This document shows positions 24,462 to 35,000 of a stretch of 64,000 nucleotides of DNA, piece by piece. Positions within the stretch are counted from its first letter, which is position 1. Each line of letters starts with the position of its first letter. The translations under genes were made by a program, and so were the position numbers. The notes beneath the pieces were generated by a model. It saw nothing but the letters and a program-made list of their open reading frames with translations, had not been told where the DNA came from and searched no databases. This stretch comes from Comamonadaceae bacterium (GTDB taxonomy: Bacteria; Pseudomonadota; Gammaproteobacteria; Burkholderiales; Burkholderiaceae_C), in NCBI GenBank assembly GCA_947448745.1, contig CANFOQ010000004.1, positions 1 to 64,000 of the forward strand, given 5' to 3'.

Positions 24462-25736
24462 ATGAAAATCGAAACCATTGCCGTGCATGCAGGCTACAAG
24501 CCCGACCCCGTCACCAAGGCGGTTGTGCCGCCCATTTACCAAACAGTGGCCTATGCCTTCGACAGTGCCCAGCATGGTGCTGATTTGTTCGACCTGAAAG
24601 TGGCAGGCAACATTTACACCCGCATCATGAACCCTACCCAGTCTGTGCTGGAAGAGCGGGTGGCGGCGCTTGAAGGCGGCATCGCCGCACTGGCGTTGGC
24701 CTCTGGTCAAGCGGCCATCACTTATGCGATTCAAACCATCGCCGAAGCCGGGGACAACATCGTGTCGTCCAGCGCTTTGTATGGTGGCACTTACAACCTG
24801 TTTGCCCACACCTTTCCGCAGTTCGGCATTGAAACCCGCTTTGCAGATTACAAAAACCCCGCCAGTTTTGAACCACTGATTGATGCCAAAACCAAAGCCA
24901 TCTATGTGGAATCCTTGGGCAACCCGCAAGGCAACATCACCGACATCGCGGCCATTGCCGCCGTGGCCCACAAGCATGGCCTGCCGCTCATCGTGGACAA
25001 CACCGTGCCCAGTCCCTATTTGTGGCGTCCCATCGAGCATGGAGCGGACATCGTGGTGCAGTCGCTCACCAAGTACTTGGGCGGACACGGCAACAGCATT
25101 GGTGGTGCCATCATCGATTCGGGCAAATTCCCATGGGCCGAGCACAAAGCACGCTTCAAACGTTTGAACGAACCCGATGTGAGCTACCACGGTGTGGTCT
25201 ATACCGAAGCCTTGGGGCCTGCCGCTTTCATTGGCCGTGCTCGCGTGGTGCCTTTGCGCAACACCGGTGCGGCCATTTCACCGTTCAATGCCTTCCTCAT
25301 CCTGCAAGGCATTGAAACCCTGGCGCTGCGCATGGATCGCATCAGCGACAACGCGTTGGCGGTGGCACAGCATTTGAAGAAACACCCCAAGGTGAAATGG
25401 GTCAACTACGCGGGTCTGCCAGACCACCCCGACCATGCTTTGGTGAAAAAGTATTTGCGCGATGGCAAAGCCTCGGGTTTGTTGACCTTTGGCGTGGACG
25501 GAGGCCGCGAGGGTGGGGCGCGTTTCTTGGATACGCTGCAACTTTTCACCCGCTTGGTCAATATTGGGGATGTGCGCTCCTTGGCCACACACCCCGCATC
25601 CACCACGCACCGCCAACTCAACCCCGAAGAGTTGACCAAGTCGGGCGTCACGGAAGACACCGTGCGCTTGTGCGTTGGCATTGAACACATCGATGACTTG
25701 CGTGCAGACCTGGATCAAGCCTTGGCTGCTGTTTGA
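24462..25736 (+). CDS. metY: O-acetylhomoserine sulfhydrylase (PLP enzyme)
   Basis: 424 residues from ATG 24462, with ribosome site AAGGAG. Cys/Met-metabolism PLP fold: YTRIMNPTQSVLEERVAALEGG, SALYGGTYNLF, and the PLP lysine K204 in QSLTKYLGGHG. The sequence is of the OAH sulfhydrylase (MetY) type, making homocysteine from O-acetylhomoserine and sulfide. Its place at the end of cysTWA closes the path from sulfate uptake to organic sulfur. A strong terminator follows 20 bp later. Confidence 0.92.
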   Translation: MKIETIAVHAGYKPDPVTKAVVPPIYQTVAYAFDSAQHGADLFDLKVAGNIYTRIMNPTQSVLEERVAALEGGIAALALASGQAAITYAIQTIAEAGDNIVSSSALYGGTYNLFAHTFPQFGIETRFADYKNPASFEPLIDAKTKAIYVESLGNPQGNITDIAAIAAVAHKHGLPLIVDNTVPSPYLWRPIEHGADIVVQSLTKYLGGHGNSIGGAIIDSGKFPWAEHKARFKRLNEPDVSYHGVVYTEALGPAAFIGRARVVPLRNTGAAISPFNAFLILQGIETLALRMDRISDNALAVAQHLKKHPKVKWVNYAGLPDHPDHALVKKYLRDGKASGLLTFGVDGGREGGARFLDTLQLFTRLVNIGDVRSLATHPASTTHRQLNPEELTKSGVTEDTVRLCVGIEHIDDLRADLDQALAAV

Positions 25737-25756
25737 AGCTTCACCGCTTCATCCAA

Positions 25757-25782
25757 CCGACACTGCGGTGTCGGTTTTTTTT
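25757..25782 (+). terminator. Rho-independent terminator after metY
   Basis: Stem CCGACAC (25757-25763), loop TGCG, GTGTCGG (25768-25774), followed by eight T. Ends the cysTWA-metY transcript and isolates the sbp promoter. Confidence 0.92.
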
Positions 25783-25834
25783 CGTCTGTTCGCAAGTGCA
25801 TAAGCTCATGATTTATAAACCTAAGCAAGAATTT

Positions 25835-25849
25835 GCATAAGCAACCGAC
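25835..25849 (+). promoter_or_regulatory. second GCATAAGCAA box, before the sulfate-binding protein
   Basis: GCATAAGCAA followed by CCGACTA, compared with GCATAAGCAA plus ACAACTA before cysT. The shared 10-mer plus similar flank suggests a common regulator, probably CysB. It is about 80 bp before ATG 25928 in an AT-rich stretch. Confidence 0.45.
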
Positions 25850-25927
25850 TATTCAATCGTTCCCTTTTCTCATTTAAAAAAACACAATTCCTTCATTGCA
25901 ATCTCGCATTGAATTTGAAGGAACTTC

Positions 25928-26944
25928 ATGAATCGTCGTCGTCTTGTGGTGCACGCCTTGTCAGCCCTGGTGCTGGCCAGTGCCGTTGACAGCAGCCTGG
26001 CCCAAACACCTGTTTCTTTATTGAACGTGTCCTACGACCCCACACGGGAGTTGTATGTCGAGTTCAACGCGGCCTTTGCCAAAAGCTGGAAAGCCAGCAG
26101 TGGCCAAGACGTCACCATCAAACAAAGCCATGGCGGCTCGGGCAAACAAGCCCGCGCCGTCATTGATGGTTTGGACGCGGATGTGGTGACACTGGCCTTG
26201 GCTGGCGATGTGGATGCCTTGAACAAACAAGCTCAACTCATTCCCGCCAACTGGCAAAAACGGTTGCCCCACAATTCCTCGCCTTACACCTCCACCATTG
26301 TGTTGGTGGTGCGTCAAGGCAACCCCAAAGGCATCAAAGACTGGGACGACTTGGTCAAGCCCGGCATCAGCGTCATCACACCCAATCCCAAAACATCGGG
26401 GGGTGCGCGTTGGAATTATTTGGCCGCTTGGGAATTTGCCAAGCGCAAATACGGCGGCGATGCCAAAGCGCAAGAGTTTGTCACCAAGCTCTACACCAAT
26501 GTGCCCGTGCTCGATTCGGGTGCCCGTGGTTCATCGGTCACCTTCGCCCAGCGCAACCAAGGCGATGTGTTCATCTCTTGGGAGAACGAAGCGCATTTGC
26601 TGGAAAAAGAGTTTGGCTCCAAGGTGGACATCGTCTATCCGTCCATCAGCATCTTGGCCGAACCACCCGTGACCGTGGTGGACAAAAACGTGGACCGCAA
26701 GGGCACACGCAAAGTCGCCGAAGCCTACTTGCAGTACCTGTACTCCGATGAAGGCCAAGAGATTGCCGCCAAGAACTTCTACCGCCCGATCAACGAAAAA
26801 ATCAAGGCCAAGTTTGAAAAAACCTTGCCCAAGTTGCCCTTGTTCACCATCGACCAAGCCTTTGGTGGCTGGGACAAAGCAGCCAAAGAACACTTTGCTG
26901 ACGGTGCGCTGTACGACCAAATTTCTCAATCCATCAAACGTTGA
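25928..26944 (+). CDS. sbp: periplasmic sulfate-binding protein
   Basis: 338 residues with a signal peptide (MNRRR, hydrophobic [15 protein letters not shown], cleavage after SLAQ). Sbp/CysP signatures: [54 protein letters not shown] and SWENEAHL. It delivers sulfate to CysTWA. It has its own promoter region behind a terminator, with the porin gene 20 bp downstream. Confidence 0.95.
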   Translation: MNRRRLVVHALSALVLASAVDSSLAQTPVSLLNVSYDPTRELYVEFNAAFAKSWKASSGQDVTIKQSHGGSGKQARAVIDGLDADVVTLALAGDVDALNKQAQLIPANWQKRLPHNSSPYTSTIVLVVRQGNPKGIKDWDDLVKPGISVITPNPKTSGGARWNYLAAWEFAKRKYGGDAKAQEFVTKLYTNVPVLDSGARGSSVTFAQRNQGDVFISWENEAHLLEKEFGSKVDIVYPSISILAEPPVTVVDKNVDRKGTRKVAEAYLQYLYSDEGQEIAAKNFYRPINEKIKAKFEKTLPKLPLFTIDQAFGGWDKAAKEHFADGALYDQISQSIKR

Positions 26945-26964
26945 ATTTTCAAAAGGAACAAACC

Positions 26965-28428
26965 ATGAACATCAGATACACCAGCATCGCATTGGCGGTG
27001 GCCGCCACCCTGGCGCAAAATGTGTGGGCTGCTGACGCCAGCGTCAAACCCAGCGGCTTTGGCCTCGTGTCTGCCGACGGCCAAAACAGCATCAACCTCA
27101 CAGGGGTGGTGCAGTTCGACGCCCGCTCCCTTGAAACCGGCTTGAATTACGTGAATGACAAAGACGCTGGCTCAGGTGCAGACAACTTCGAGATTCGCCG
27201 TGCCCGCTTGGGATTCAACGGCACCGTGTTCAACAACATTGATTACGAGATCCTCACCAATTTGGTGGGCTCGAATGCCAACTTGATCCACCGCGCCTAC
27301 ATCAACTACGGCCATGACAGCAATGCGCAAATTCGCGTGGGCCGTTTCAAACAACCCTTCTCTTTGGAAGAGCAAACCAGCGCCAACGCCATCGACTTTC
27401 AAGAACGTTCCTATGGCAACCAGTTGGTGGCCAGCCAGCGCTTGGGTGCCATGATTCATGGCGCACCCACCAAGGGCTTCACCTACGCCTTGTCCATTTA
27501 CCAAGACGGTTTCAATGAAGTTTCGAACACCGAAAACATTGGTGCTTTGGGTGTGGGCCGTGTGACGTTGAACTTGGCCGAGTTGCGCGACATCAAGGAC
27601 ACGGTGTTGCACTTTGGTGTGGGTTATGACAAGGGGTCGTACCAAACAGCGCCTGCCACCACCACGGATACAGGCAAAATTTCCGAAGGGCAGACAAGGG
27701 GAACCATCTTGGCTTTCCGTTCAGAAGACCGAGGCGTGGCCAACGTGTATCGGGCCCAAATCAGTGGTGACTACATCAGCCCCACCTACGGTGGCATCGC
27801 CAATAACGCGGCCAATGTGAGCAAAGAGCTGAAAGGCTTGGAGCTTGCCCTGGCAACGGGTGGATTCAAATACCAGACTGAGTATTTCGATTCTGCTTAC
27901 AGCGCAAAAGCTGTTAACTATGACTATGTGAATGGTGCGAATAAAGGTGATGCCACTTTGAACATCACTGCCAAGACCAACTACCATGAATTCATTTACA
28001 ACCTCACGGGTGAGAGTTGGGCGCAGTCCTACAAGAATGGTGCTTTCACAAGCGTCAAACCCAAATCCAATTTTGGAGGCGGCGGAACGGGCGCATGGCA
28101 GTTGGCTTGGCGTGTATCAACTTATAAAGTTGGGGAACCTGCGTCAACAACCGAAACTGGTTCAGGCACCTCTAAAACCTATACCAACACCTTCAATTCC
28201 TACACGGCTTCAGGCAAAGTCAATTCTTCCCGAGGAGAAAACGCTTCCACCGCCACGACCAACACCATCGGCGTGAATTGGATCTTGAACCCGAACGCTC
28301 GTGTGATCTTCAACTACGCTGAAACCAAGTTTGGCAACAAAGTGACTTACCTCAGCACCACACCGGCTGATGTGGGCTTCACCTCGAAAGAGCGCGTGGC
28401 CTCGGTGCGCACCCAGTTGAACTTCTAA
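26965..28428 (+). CDS. OprO/OprP-like porin linked to sulfate uptake
   Basis: 487 residues from ATG 26965. Signal peptide MNIRYTSIALAVAATLAQNVWAADA (cut after AWA-type site), then LTGVVQFDARS and FEIRRARLGFNGTVFNNIDYEI. The latter is the hallmark start of phosphate-selective porins (OprO/OprP family); GRFKQPFSLEEQTS also fits. The C-terminus ends in Phe (RTQLNF), as outer-membrane barrels do. Directly behind sbp, so a sulfate or sulfate-ester channel is more likely than a phosphate one (inference). Converges on mnmC after 9 bp. Confidence 0.85.
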   Translation: MNIRYTSIALAVAATLAQNVWAADASVKPSGFGLVSADGQNSINLTGVVQFDARSLETGLNYVNDKDAGSGADNFEIRRARLGFNGTVFNNIDYEILTNLVGSNANLIHRAYINYGHDSNAQIRVGRFKQPFSLEEQTSANAIDFQERSYGNQLVASQRLGAMIHGAPTKGFTYALSIYQDGFNEVSNTENIGALGVGRVTLNLAELRDIKDTVLHFGVGYDKGSYQTAPATTTDTGKISEGQTRGTILAFRSEDRGVANVYRAQISGDYISPTYGGIANNAANVSKELKGLELALATGGFKYQTEYFDSAYSAKAVNYDYVNGANKGDATLNITAKTNYHEFIYNLTGESWAQSYKNGAFTSVKPKSNFGGGGTGAWQLAWRVSTYKVGEPASTTETGSGTSKTYTNTFNSYTASGKVNSSRGENASTATTNTIGVNWILNPNARVIFNYAETKFGNKVTYLSTTPADVGFTSKERVASVRTQLNF

Positions 28429-28437
28429 GACCTGCGA

Positions 28438-29628
28438 TCACGTCAATTGACAGCGCATCGCTTTGAGCAAGCTCTCGGACACCGGGGGCTTGCTTTTTTC
28501 CATTTGCGCGGCCAACACGTTGGCGCACAACAAACTCAAGGTCAAACCTCTGGAGCCCATGGCGGTGAGCAGGTGCAAGCCGGGGAATTGCGCTTCGTCC
28601 AGGGGCCCGACTTTGGGCATGCGGTTCACCGATGCGCAGCGCACACCGCCCCACCATTTCAACTGTGCAGCATCTGCAAACTGCGTTTGCAATTGGGCTT
28701 CAACCGCGGGCAAGAGTTCTGCCAAGCGTTGTTGGTTTTCGTTCTGCGCGGCTTCATCGCTGGACGCTTTCATGGCGTTGCGCTCGAAGGTGGCCCCGGT
28801 GTACCAAGCAGGGCCATCCAGCGTGGGCACGCCACTCACAAAACTGCCGTGGCCATTCACGGCAAAGGGTGGCAAGGGCGTGACATTTTTTTGCAAGCCC
28901 CAGGACACCATGCCGGCAATCGGGTGCAAACCCATGTGGTCCACGTACAGCACTTGGTTCAAAAAATCAGGCGTGTGCGCACCCAAGGCCAACACGACAT
29001 GCGGTGCGGTTTCGGTGCTGTAGGTGTGCGAGCTGCCCATGTTGGGAATGCTGATGTGGTTTTTCACACGCAAGTGCCATTCGCCTGATGCGTGTCGCTG
29101 CATGCTTTCCACCTCGGCCCGCGTCACCACCAAGATGTTGTCGTGCTTGAGCAGCGCTTGCACCAAGGCTTGCGGTTTGATCCAGGCACCGTGCGCTTGC
29201 CACAGGGCTTGCGTGGCCGAAGGCGACAAGCCTGCTTGCGCCATTTGTTCATCGGAGGCCAGTTGCACATGACCGTGCCACACGTTGTCAACAGCTGGTT
29301 CTTGCCAAGGTTTTTTGTCAGCGCCACCGGGGGACAAGCGACGCTCTAAAACGCCATTGCCCAACCAATCCACACCTTCTTCCAAATGCGTTTGGGCAAA
29401 GCGGCGGGTCCATTGCATGCCATCTCGGGTGAGTTGCGACAAAGGGTTGTCGTCCACCGACACATGGCACGACATCACGCCCACCGGCACTCCCGAGCCA
29501 CCCGGGGCGATGGTCTCGGCCATTTCCAAGACATTGATCTGCCAACCCCGATCGGCCAACGCACGGGCAGCAGCAGCGCCGGCCAAGCCCGCGCCAACGA
29601 CGATGGCTTGTTTGTGGTCAGGGTTCAT
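28438..29628 (-). CDS. mnmC: FAD-dependent tRNA-modification oxidoreductase (MnmC C-terminal type)
   Basis: 396 residues. FAD motif AIVVGAGLAGAAAARALADRGW (8-29), APGGSGVPVGVMSCHVSVDDNPLSQLTRDGMQW and WWGGVRCASVNRMPKVGPL are MnmC oxidase-domain blocks. This half converts cmnm5(s2)U34 to nm5(s2)U34 in tRNA. The N-terminal methyltransferase half of the ~660-residue E. coli enzyme is absent here and upstream is yggX, so the methylation step must be elsewhere or missing. Confidence 0.85.
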   Translation of the reverse strand: MNPDHKQAIVVGAGLAGAAAARALADRGWQINVLEMAETIAPGGSGVPVGVMSCHVSVDDNPLSQLTRDGMQWTRRFAQTHLEEGVDWLGNGVLERRLSPGGADKKPWQEPAVDNVWHGHVQLASDEQMAQAGLSPSATQALWQAHGAWIKPQALVQALLKHDNILVVTRAEVESMQRHASGEWHLRVKNHISIPNMGSSHTYSTETAPHVVLALGAHTPDFLNQVLYVDHMGLHPIAGMVSWGLQKNVTPLPPFAVNGHGSFVSGVPTLDGPAWYTGATFERNAMKASSDEAAQNENQQRLAELLPAVEAQLQTQFADAAQLKWWGGVRCASVNRMPKVGPLDEAQFPGLHLLTAMGSRGLTLSLLCANVLAAQMEKSKPPVSESLLKAMRCQLT

Positions 29629-29637
29629 ACAGCCGAA

Positions 29638-29910
29638 TCAGGCCGCAGGCGGCACATAGCCTTGCGCGGCATCGGCACCATCGCCAAAGAAATGGTTTTC
29701 CATTTGACGCGCCAAATATTGACGGGCACGCAAGTCGGCCAGATTCAGGCGGTTTTCATTCACCAACATGGTTTGGTGTTTCAACCAAGCAGCCCAAGCG
29801 TCTTTGCTGACGTTTTCCCAAATGCGTTTGCCCAGATCGCCGGGGTAGGGTGGGAAGTCCAGGCCTTCGGCCTCTTTTTCAAGCTTGATGCAATGGACAG
29901 TGCGTGCCAT
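29638..29910 (-). CDS. yggX: YggX-family Fe(II) trafficking / oxidative protection protein
   Basis: 90 residues. [19 protein letters not shown] with the family's single cysteine (C7), [23 protein letters not shown] and [23 protein letters not shown]. The family protects Fe-S proteins from oxidation and helps iron handling. It is 9 bp before mnmC on the same strand, so they form a two-gene unit. Confidence 0.94.
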   Translation of the reverse strand: MARTVHCIKLEKEAEGLDFPPYPGDLGKRIWENVSKDAWAAWLKHQTMLVNENRLNLADLRARQYLARQMENHFFGDGADAAQGYVPPAA

Positions 29911-30047
29911 GAATTTCCTTGTGCGCTATAGACGAGGCGTGACTGTAGCAAGCTTTGAAAAGCCCTTGGCCAGCAAGCTTGACCTGCCGCAAGCCAAGGG
30001 CAGGGGGTGGCCGCTAAACTCCGTCACCACTTCATACTTTCTTCGAC

Positions 30048-30581
30048 ATGATCACGCGACTTTGGAACACCCTGAGCACCCGTCAAACCTTTGCGCTGTT
30101 GGCCTTGGGCTGCACAGGCTTGCTGGGTTTTGGCATGTATTTGCAGCATGTGGTGGGCCTGGAGCCATGCCCCATGTGCATCGTGCAACGCTACGCCATG
30201 ACCCTCATTGGCTTGTTGGCGTTGCTGGGTTTGGTGTGGCGCTCGGTCTTGGGAGGCCGTGTGTTGGCGGTTTTGTCGGTGATGTTGGCAGCCGGTGGCG
30301 CGTTTGTCGCGGCGCGTCAGAGTTGGTTGCAGTGGTACCCCCCTGAGGTGGCCAGCTGCGGCCGCGACTTCTACGGCATGATCGAATCCTTCCCCTTGCA
30401 ACGCGCCATCCCGCTCATCTTTCGGGGCAGTGGCGATTGCAGCAAAGTGGATTGGACGTTTTTAGGCGGCTCGATTGCCAACTGGAGTTTCGTGGCCTTT
30501 GTGGGCATGGCCTTGTGGTTGTTGTTGATGCTCTTCACCAAGCTGCGCACAGTGACTGCTGCGAATGATGACGCGTATTGA
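30048..30581 (+). CDS. dsbB: disulfide bond formation protein B
   Basis: 177 residues, four membrane helices. Redox pairs CPMC (C41, C44) and C104/C131 in the two periplasmic loops, with the quinone-site arginine in IVQRYA. It reoxidises DsbA and passes electrons to quinone. There is no evident Shine-Dalgarno before ATG 30048. It converges with argA over a 72-bp gap that has only weak hairpins. Confidence 0.93.
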   Translation: MITRLWNTLSTRQTFALLALGCTGLLGFGMYLQHVVGLEPCPMCIVQRYAMTLIGLLALLGLVWRSVLGGRVLAVLSVMLAAGGAFVAARQSWLQWYPPEVASCGRDFYGMIESFPLQRAIPLIFRGSGDCSKVDWTFLGGSIANWSFVAFVGMALWLLLMLFTKLRTVTAANDDAY

Positions 30582-30638
30582 GCTTTTTGATGTGAGCTGT
30601 GTTCCAGCTAGCGACAAGCCCCCAAGCTGGGAAGCCTC

Positions 30639-30655
30639 AAAGCGCCCATCGCTTT
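30639..30655 (-). repeat. weak hairpin at the argA end
   Basis: AAAGCG, CCCAT, CGCTTT overlapping the argA stop. There is no T-run on either strand, so it is at best a weak or Rho-assisted terminator. Confidence 0.25.
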
Positions 30656-32003
30656 AGCCCAGCTTTTTCACCAACACCACGCTCTTGCGGTCCACGTTGT
30701 ATTTGCGTTGCCGCGCTTCGGGCAACCAATCGATGGGCGACTGCACAAAGCCGCGCTTCAAAAACCAGTGCATGGTGCGCGTGGTCAACACAAAAATACT
30801 GTCCAAGCCTTGGGCGCGGGCACGTTGCTCGATGCGGCGCAAGATTTTTTCGCCATCGCCTTGGCCTTGCGAAGATGGTGACACCGTGAGGGCCGCCATT
30901 TCACCGGTGCGTTTTTCGGGGTAGGCATAGAGCGCAGCGCAACCGAAGATGACGCCGTCGTGCTCGATGACGCTGTAGTTGCCAATGTCGCGTTCCATCT
31001 CGGTGCGCTCACGCCGCACCAAGGTGCCGTCTTGCTCGAACGGTTCAATGAGTTGCAACACACCGCCCAAGTCGTCCGAGGTGGCTTCACGCAGGCTTTC
31101 CAAACGCTCGTCCACCACCATGGTGCCAATGCCGTCGTGCACATAAATTTCCAGCAGCAACACGCCGTCCACCGCGAACGGCAAGATGTGGCTGCGCTCC
31201 ACACCGGCTTTGCAGGCTTTCACGCAATGCTGCAAATAAAAACCAATGTCGGTGGGTTGCGTGGCCGAGGGCTCTTTGGCCAGCAGGGCTTCGGCCACGT
31301 CGAGGGGCATTTCCGTGTCGATTGGGTTGTCTTCGCTCTCGGGCTCGTGGGGCCGCAAGCGAATGCCGGGCACTTCGGTGACAAAGATGAGTTTGTCGGC
31401 GTGCAAAGCGATGGCCACCGAGGTGGCCACTTCTTCCATGGTCAGGTTGAAAGCCTCGCCCGTGGGGGAAAAACCAAACGGGGAGATCAACACCATGGCG
31501 TCGAGGTTCAGAATTTGGCTGATGCCAGAGACATCGACCTTGCGCACCATGCCCGAGTGTTGGAAGTCCACGCCATCGACGATGCCCACCGGTTTGGCGG
31601 TGATGAAGTTGCCCGAGATGACGCGCACCGTGGCACCGGCCATGGGTGTGTTGGGCAGGCCTTGGCTGAAGGCCGCTTCAATTTCATAACGCAGTTGGCC
31701 CGCGGCCTCTTGGGCGCAATCGAGGGCTACGCTGTCGGTGATGCGCATGCCGTGGGAGTACTGCGGCACATGGCCTTTTGCCGCGAGTTGTTCGTTCACC
31801 TGTGGGCGAAAGCCGTGCACCAACACCACTTTGACGCCCATGCTTTGGATCATGGCCAGGTCTTGCACCAAGCTGGGCAGCTTGCCCGCCGCAATGGCTT
31901 CGCCCGAAATAGCCACGACAAAGGTTTTGCCGCGGTGCATGTGGATGTAGGGCGCCACCGAACGGAACCAAGGGACGAAGGTGAAATTAAAGACAGTGGA
32001 CAT
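30654..32003 (-). CDS. argA: N-acetylglutamate synthase
   Basis: 449 residues. The N-terminal amino-acid-kinase-like domain (FVVAISGEAIAAGKLPSLVQDLAMI, VVLVHGFRPQVNEQL) lacks kinase function in ArgA but binds arginine. The C-terminal GNAT domain has AALTVSPSSQGQGDGEKILRRIEQRA. It makes N-acetylglutamate from glutamate and acetyl-CoA, the first arginine step, and is usually feedback inhibited by arginine. Divergent from hrpA with only 14 bp between start codons. Confidence 0.94.
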   Translation of the reverse strand: MSTVFNFTFVPWFRSVAPYIHMHRGKTFVVAISGEAIAAGKLPSLVQDLAMIQSMGVKVVLVHGFRPQVNEQLAAKGHVPQYSHGMRITDSVALDCAQEAAGQLRYEIEAAFSQGLPNTPMAGATVRVISGNFITAKPVGIVDGVDFQHSGMVRKVDVSGISQILNLDAMVLISPFGFSPTGEAFNLTMEEVATSVAIALHADKLIFVTEVPGIRLRPHEPESEDNPIDTEMPLDVAEALLAKEPSATQPTDIGFYLQHCVKACKAGVERSHILPFAVDGVLLLEIYVHDGIGTMVVDERLESLREATSDDLGGVLQLIEPFEQDGTLVRRERTEMERDIGNYSVIEHDGVIFGCAALYAYPEKRTGEMAALTVSPSSQGQGDGEKILRRIEQRARAQGLDSIFVLTTRTMHWFLKRGFVQSPIDWLPEARQRKYNVDRKSVVLVKKLG

Positions 32004-32017
32004 GGGCGCAGATAATC

Positions 32018-35000
32018 GTGGGTTGTGAGCCAGTGCGGCCCATTGTCACTCAAGTACCTTTCGTTTTGAACCTCAAGCCTGAATTGAAGATTGTCTTCCC
32101 CGAGAACCTGCCCGTCAGCGAACGGCGCGAGGACATCATGGCCGCCATGCAGGCGCACCAGGTCATCATCGTCTGTGGCGAAACCGGCTCGGGCAAAACC
32201 ACGCAGCTGCCCAAAATGGCCTTGGCGCTTGGCCGTGGCAGTTGGGCCAACGGCCCGAAGCCGCAAATGGAAAAATTGGGGTCAGACACCGATTTTGCGA
32301 AGCAAAACTCGGGCTCTGACCCCAATTTCACAGCACGTCAAAGCAAAGGCGCTGCCCCCGACTCCGGCAAATCCAAACGTCGCCAAATCATTGGCCACAC
32401 GCAGCCGCGCAGGATTGCCGCCACCTCGGTGGCCAAGCGGATTGCCGACGAGCTGAAAACCCCGCTGGGCGAGGTGGTGGGCTACAAGGTGCGGTTCCAA
32501 GACAAGCTGTCGCGCGACGCCTCGGTCAAGCTCATGACCGACGGCATTTTGTTGGCCGAGACGCAAACCGATCCGCTGCTGCTGGCCTACGACACGCTCA
32601 TCATTGACGAGGCGCATGAGCGCAGTTTGAACATCGATTTCTTGCTGGGCTATTTGCGTCAAATCTTGCCGCGCCGCCCCGATCTGAAAATCATCGTCAC
32701 CTCGGCCACCATCGACGCCGAGCGTTTTGCCCAGCACTTCGCCTCGGCCAAAGGCCCCGCACCTGTGCTGATGGTGTCGGGCCGCACGTTTCCGGTGGAG
32801 ATGCGTTACCGCCCTTGGGAAGAAAGCCGCGAACACGACCTGGGTAACGCGATTGCCGATGCCGTGGACGAGCTCTGGACAGGTTCACCACGTGGCGACA
32901 TCTTGGTGTTTTTGCCGGGCGAGCGCGAGATTCGTGATGCCGCCGAACACCTGCGCGGCCACTTGGCGCACAACGCCTACACCCGCCATGTCGAGGTGCT
33001 GCCGCTGTTTGCACGGCTGTCGCAAGCCGAGCAAGAGCGGGTGTTTGAAACCGGCGGCGCACCGCGCATCGTGCTGGCCACCAACGTGGCCGAAACATCG
33101 CTCACCGTGCCCGGCATCCGCTATGTGGTGGATGCAGGCATGGCCCGTGTGAAGCGCTACAGCTTCAGAAGCAAGGTGGAGCAACTGTTGGTGGAGCCGA
33201 TCAGCCAAGCCGCCGCCAACCAACGCGCTGGCCGCTGCGGCCGGGTGGCCGATGGCATCTGCATTCGCTTGTATGACGAGAAAGATTTCAACTGCCGACC
33301 GCGCTTCACCGAGCCCGAAATTTTGCGCAGCTCTTTGGCGGGTGTGATTTTGCGGATGATGTCTTTGCACTTGGGGGACGTGGCCGACTTTCCGTTTTTG
33401 GAAGCGCCTCGGCCCAAAGCGATTTCGGATGGTTTTCAACTGCTGAACGAGTTGGGCGCGGTGACCGAAGACCACAGCCTGACGCCGATTGGCCACGAGC
33501 TGTCCAAGCTGCCCCTGGACCCGCGCGTGGGGCGCATGATCTTGGCGGCCCGCGAGCAGCAGAGTCTGCACGAGGTGTTGATCATTGCCTCGGCGCTGAG
33601 CGTGCAAGACGTGCGCGACCGCCCCTTGCAAGCGCAAACCCAGGCCGACCAAGCGCACGCCAAGTTCAAGGACGACAAGAGCGAGTTCAGCGGCTATTTG
33701 CGCCTGTGGGATTGGCTGCAAGCTTCGCGTGGCGGGGAGGGCGCTGCCACGACGCCAGAAGCGGGTGCAGGCCCATTGAAAAAGGGCAACGCAGCTGCCA
33801 GCACCACCGTTGCCACACACAAACTGTCCAACCGCCAACACGACAACCTGCTGCGCCAAAACTTCATCAACATCCGCCGTTGGCGCGAGTGGCGTGATGT
33901 GCACAGCCAGTTGTTGACGGTGGTGAAAGAACAGCGCTGGACCATCAACGACCAGCCCGCCAGTTACGAGCAACTGCACCTGAGCATGTTGAGCGGTTTG
34001 CTGGGCAACATCGGTTGGAAGCAAGACGAAGAAGACATTTACCTGGGCGCACGTGGCATCAAGTTCCACCGCCACCCCGGCGTGCATTTGCGCAAGAAGC
34101 CTGGCAAGTGGTTGGTATGCGCCGAGCTGGTGGAAACCACGCGCTTGTTTGGGCGCGGCATCGCCAACATCGAGCCGACATGGCTGGAGCAGGTGGGTGC
34201 GCACCTGTTGAAAAAACAACTGTTGGACCCGCACTGGGAAGCGCGGCACGGCGATGTGGTGGCCTTTGAACGCGCCACCCTGTATGGCCTGGTGGTGTAC
34301 AGCGGGCGTCGCGTGCCCTTTGCCAAAGCCGACCCGGTGTTGGCGCGGCAAATCTTCATTCGCGAAGCGCTGGTGGAGGCGCAGTGGCAAACACCTCTGG
34401 CCTTCATGGCCGCCAACAAAAAACTCATCGCCCAAGTGATGGAGCTGGAACACAAATCGCGCCGCCAAGACGTGCTGGTGGACGAGGCCATGATCCAGGC
34501 GTTTTACGAACAGCATCTGCCCGAGGACGTGTGCAGTTGCAAAACCCTGGAGCGCTGGCACCGCGATGAAAGCCGCCGCCGCAGCGCAGCTGGCGACCAG
34601 ACCGAGCCGCTGTTGATGACCCGCGAAGCCCTGATGCGCCACGAGGCTGTGGGCATCACCGCGCAAGCCTTTCCAAAAATGGTGCGCTTGGGTGGCGTGG
34701 ACTGCGCCGCCCAGTATTTGCATGCCCCCGGCGACAGCAAAGACGGCCTGACCGTGACCGTGCCCTTGTTTGTGCTGAACCAAGTCAGCGACGACCGCGC
34801 CGAGTGGCTGGTGCCCGGGATGTTGAAAGACAAGATTCAGGCGCTGTTGAAAAGCCTGCCGCAACGACCCCGCAGCCGCTTTGTGCCCCTGCCCGAGAGC
34901 GCCGCCCGACTGGCGCAAGCACTGTCGGCACCCGAAGTGTTTGGCGCAGGCGGCTTGACCGATGTGTTGCTGAAAAAAGCCCGCGACGAAACCAGCTTGG

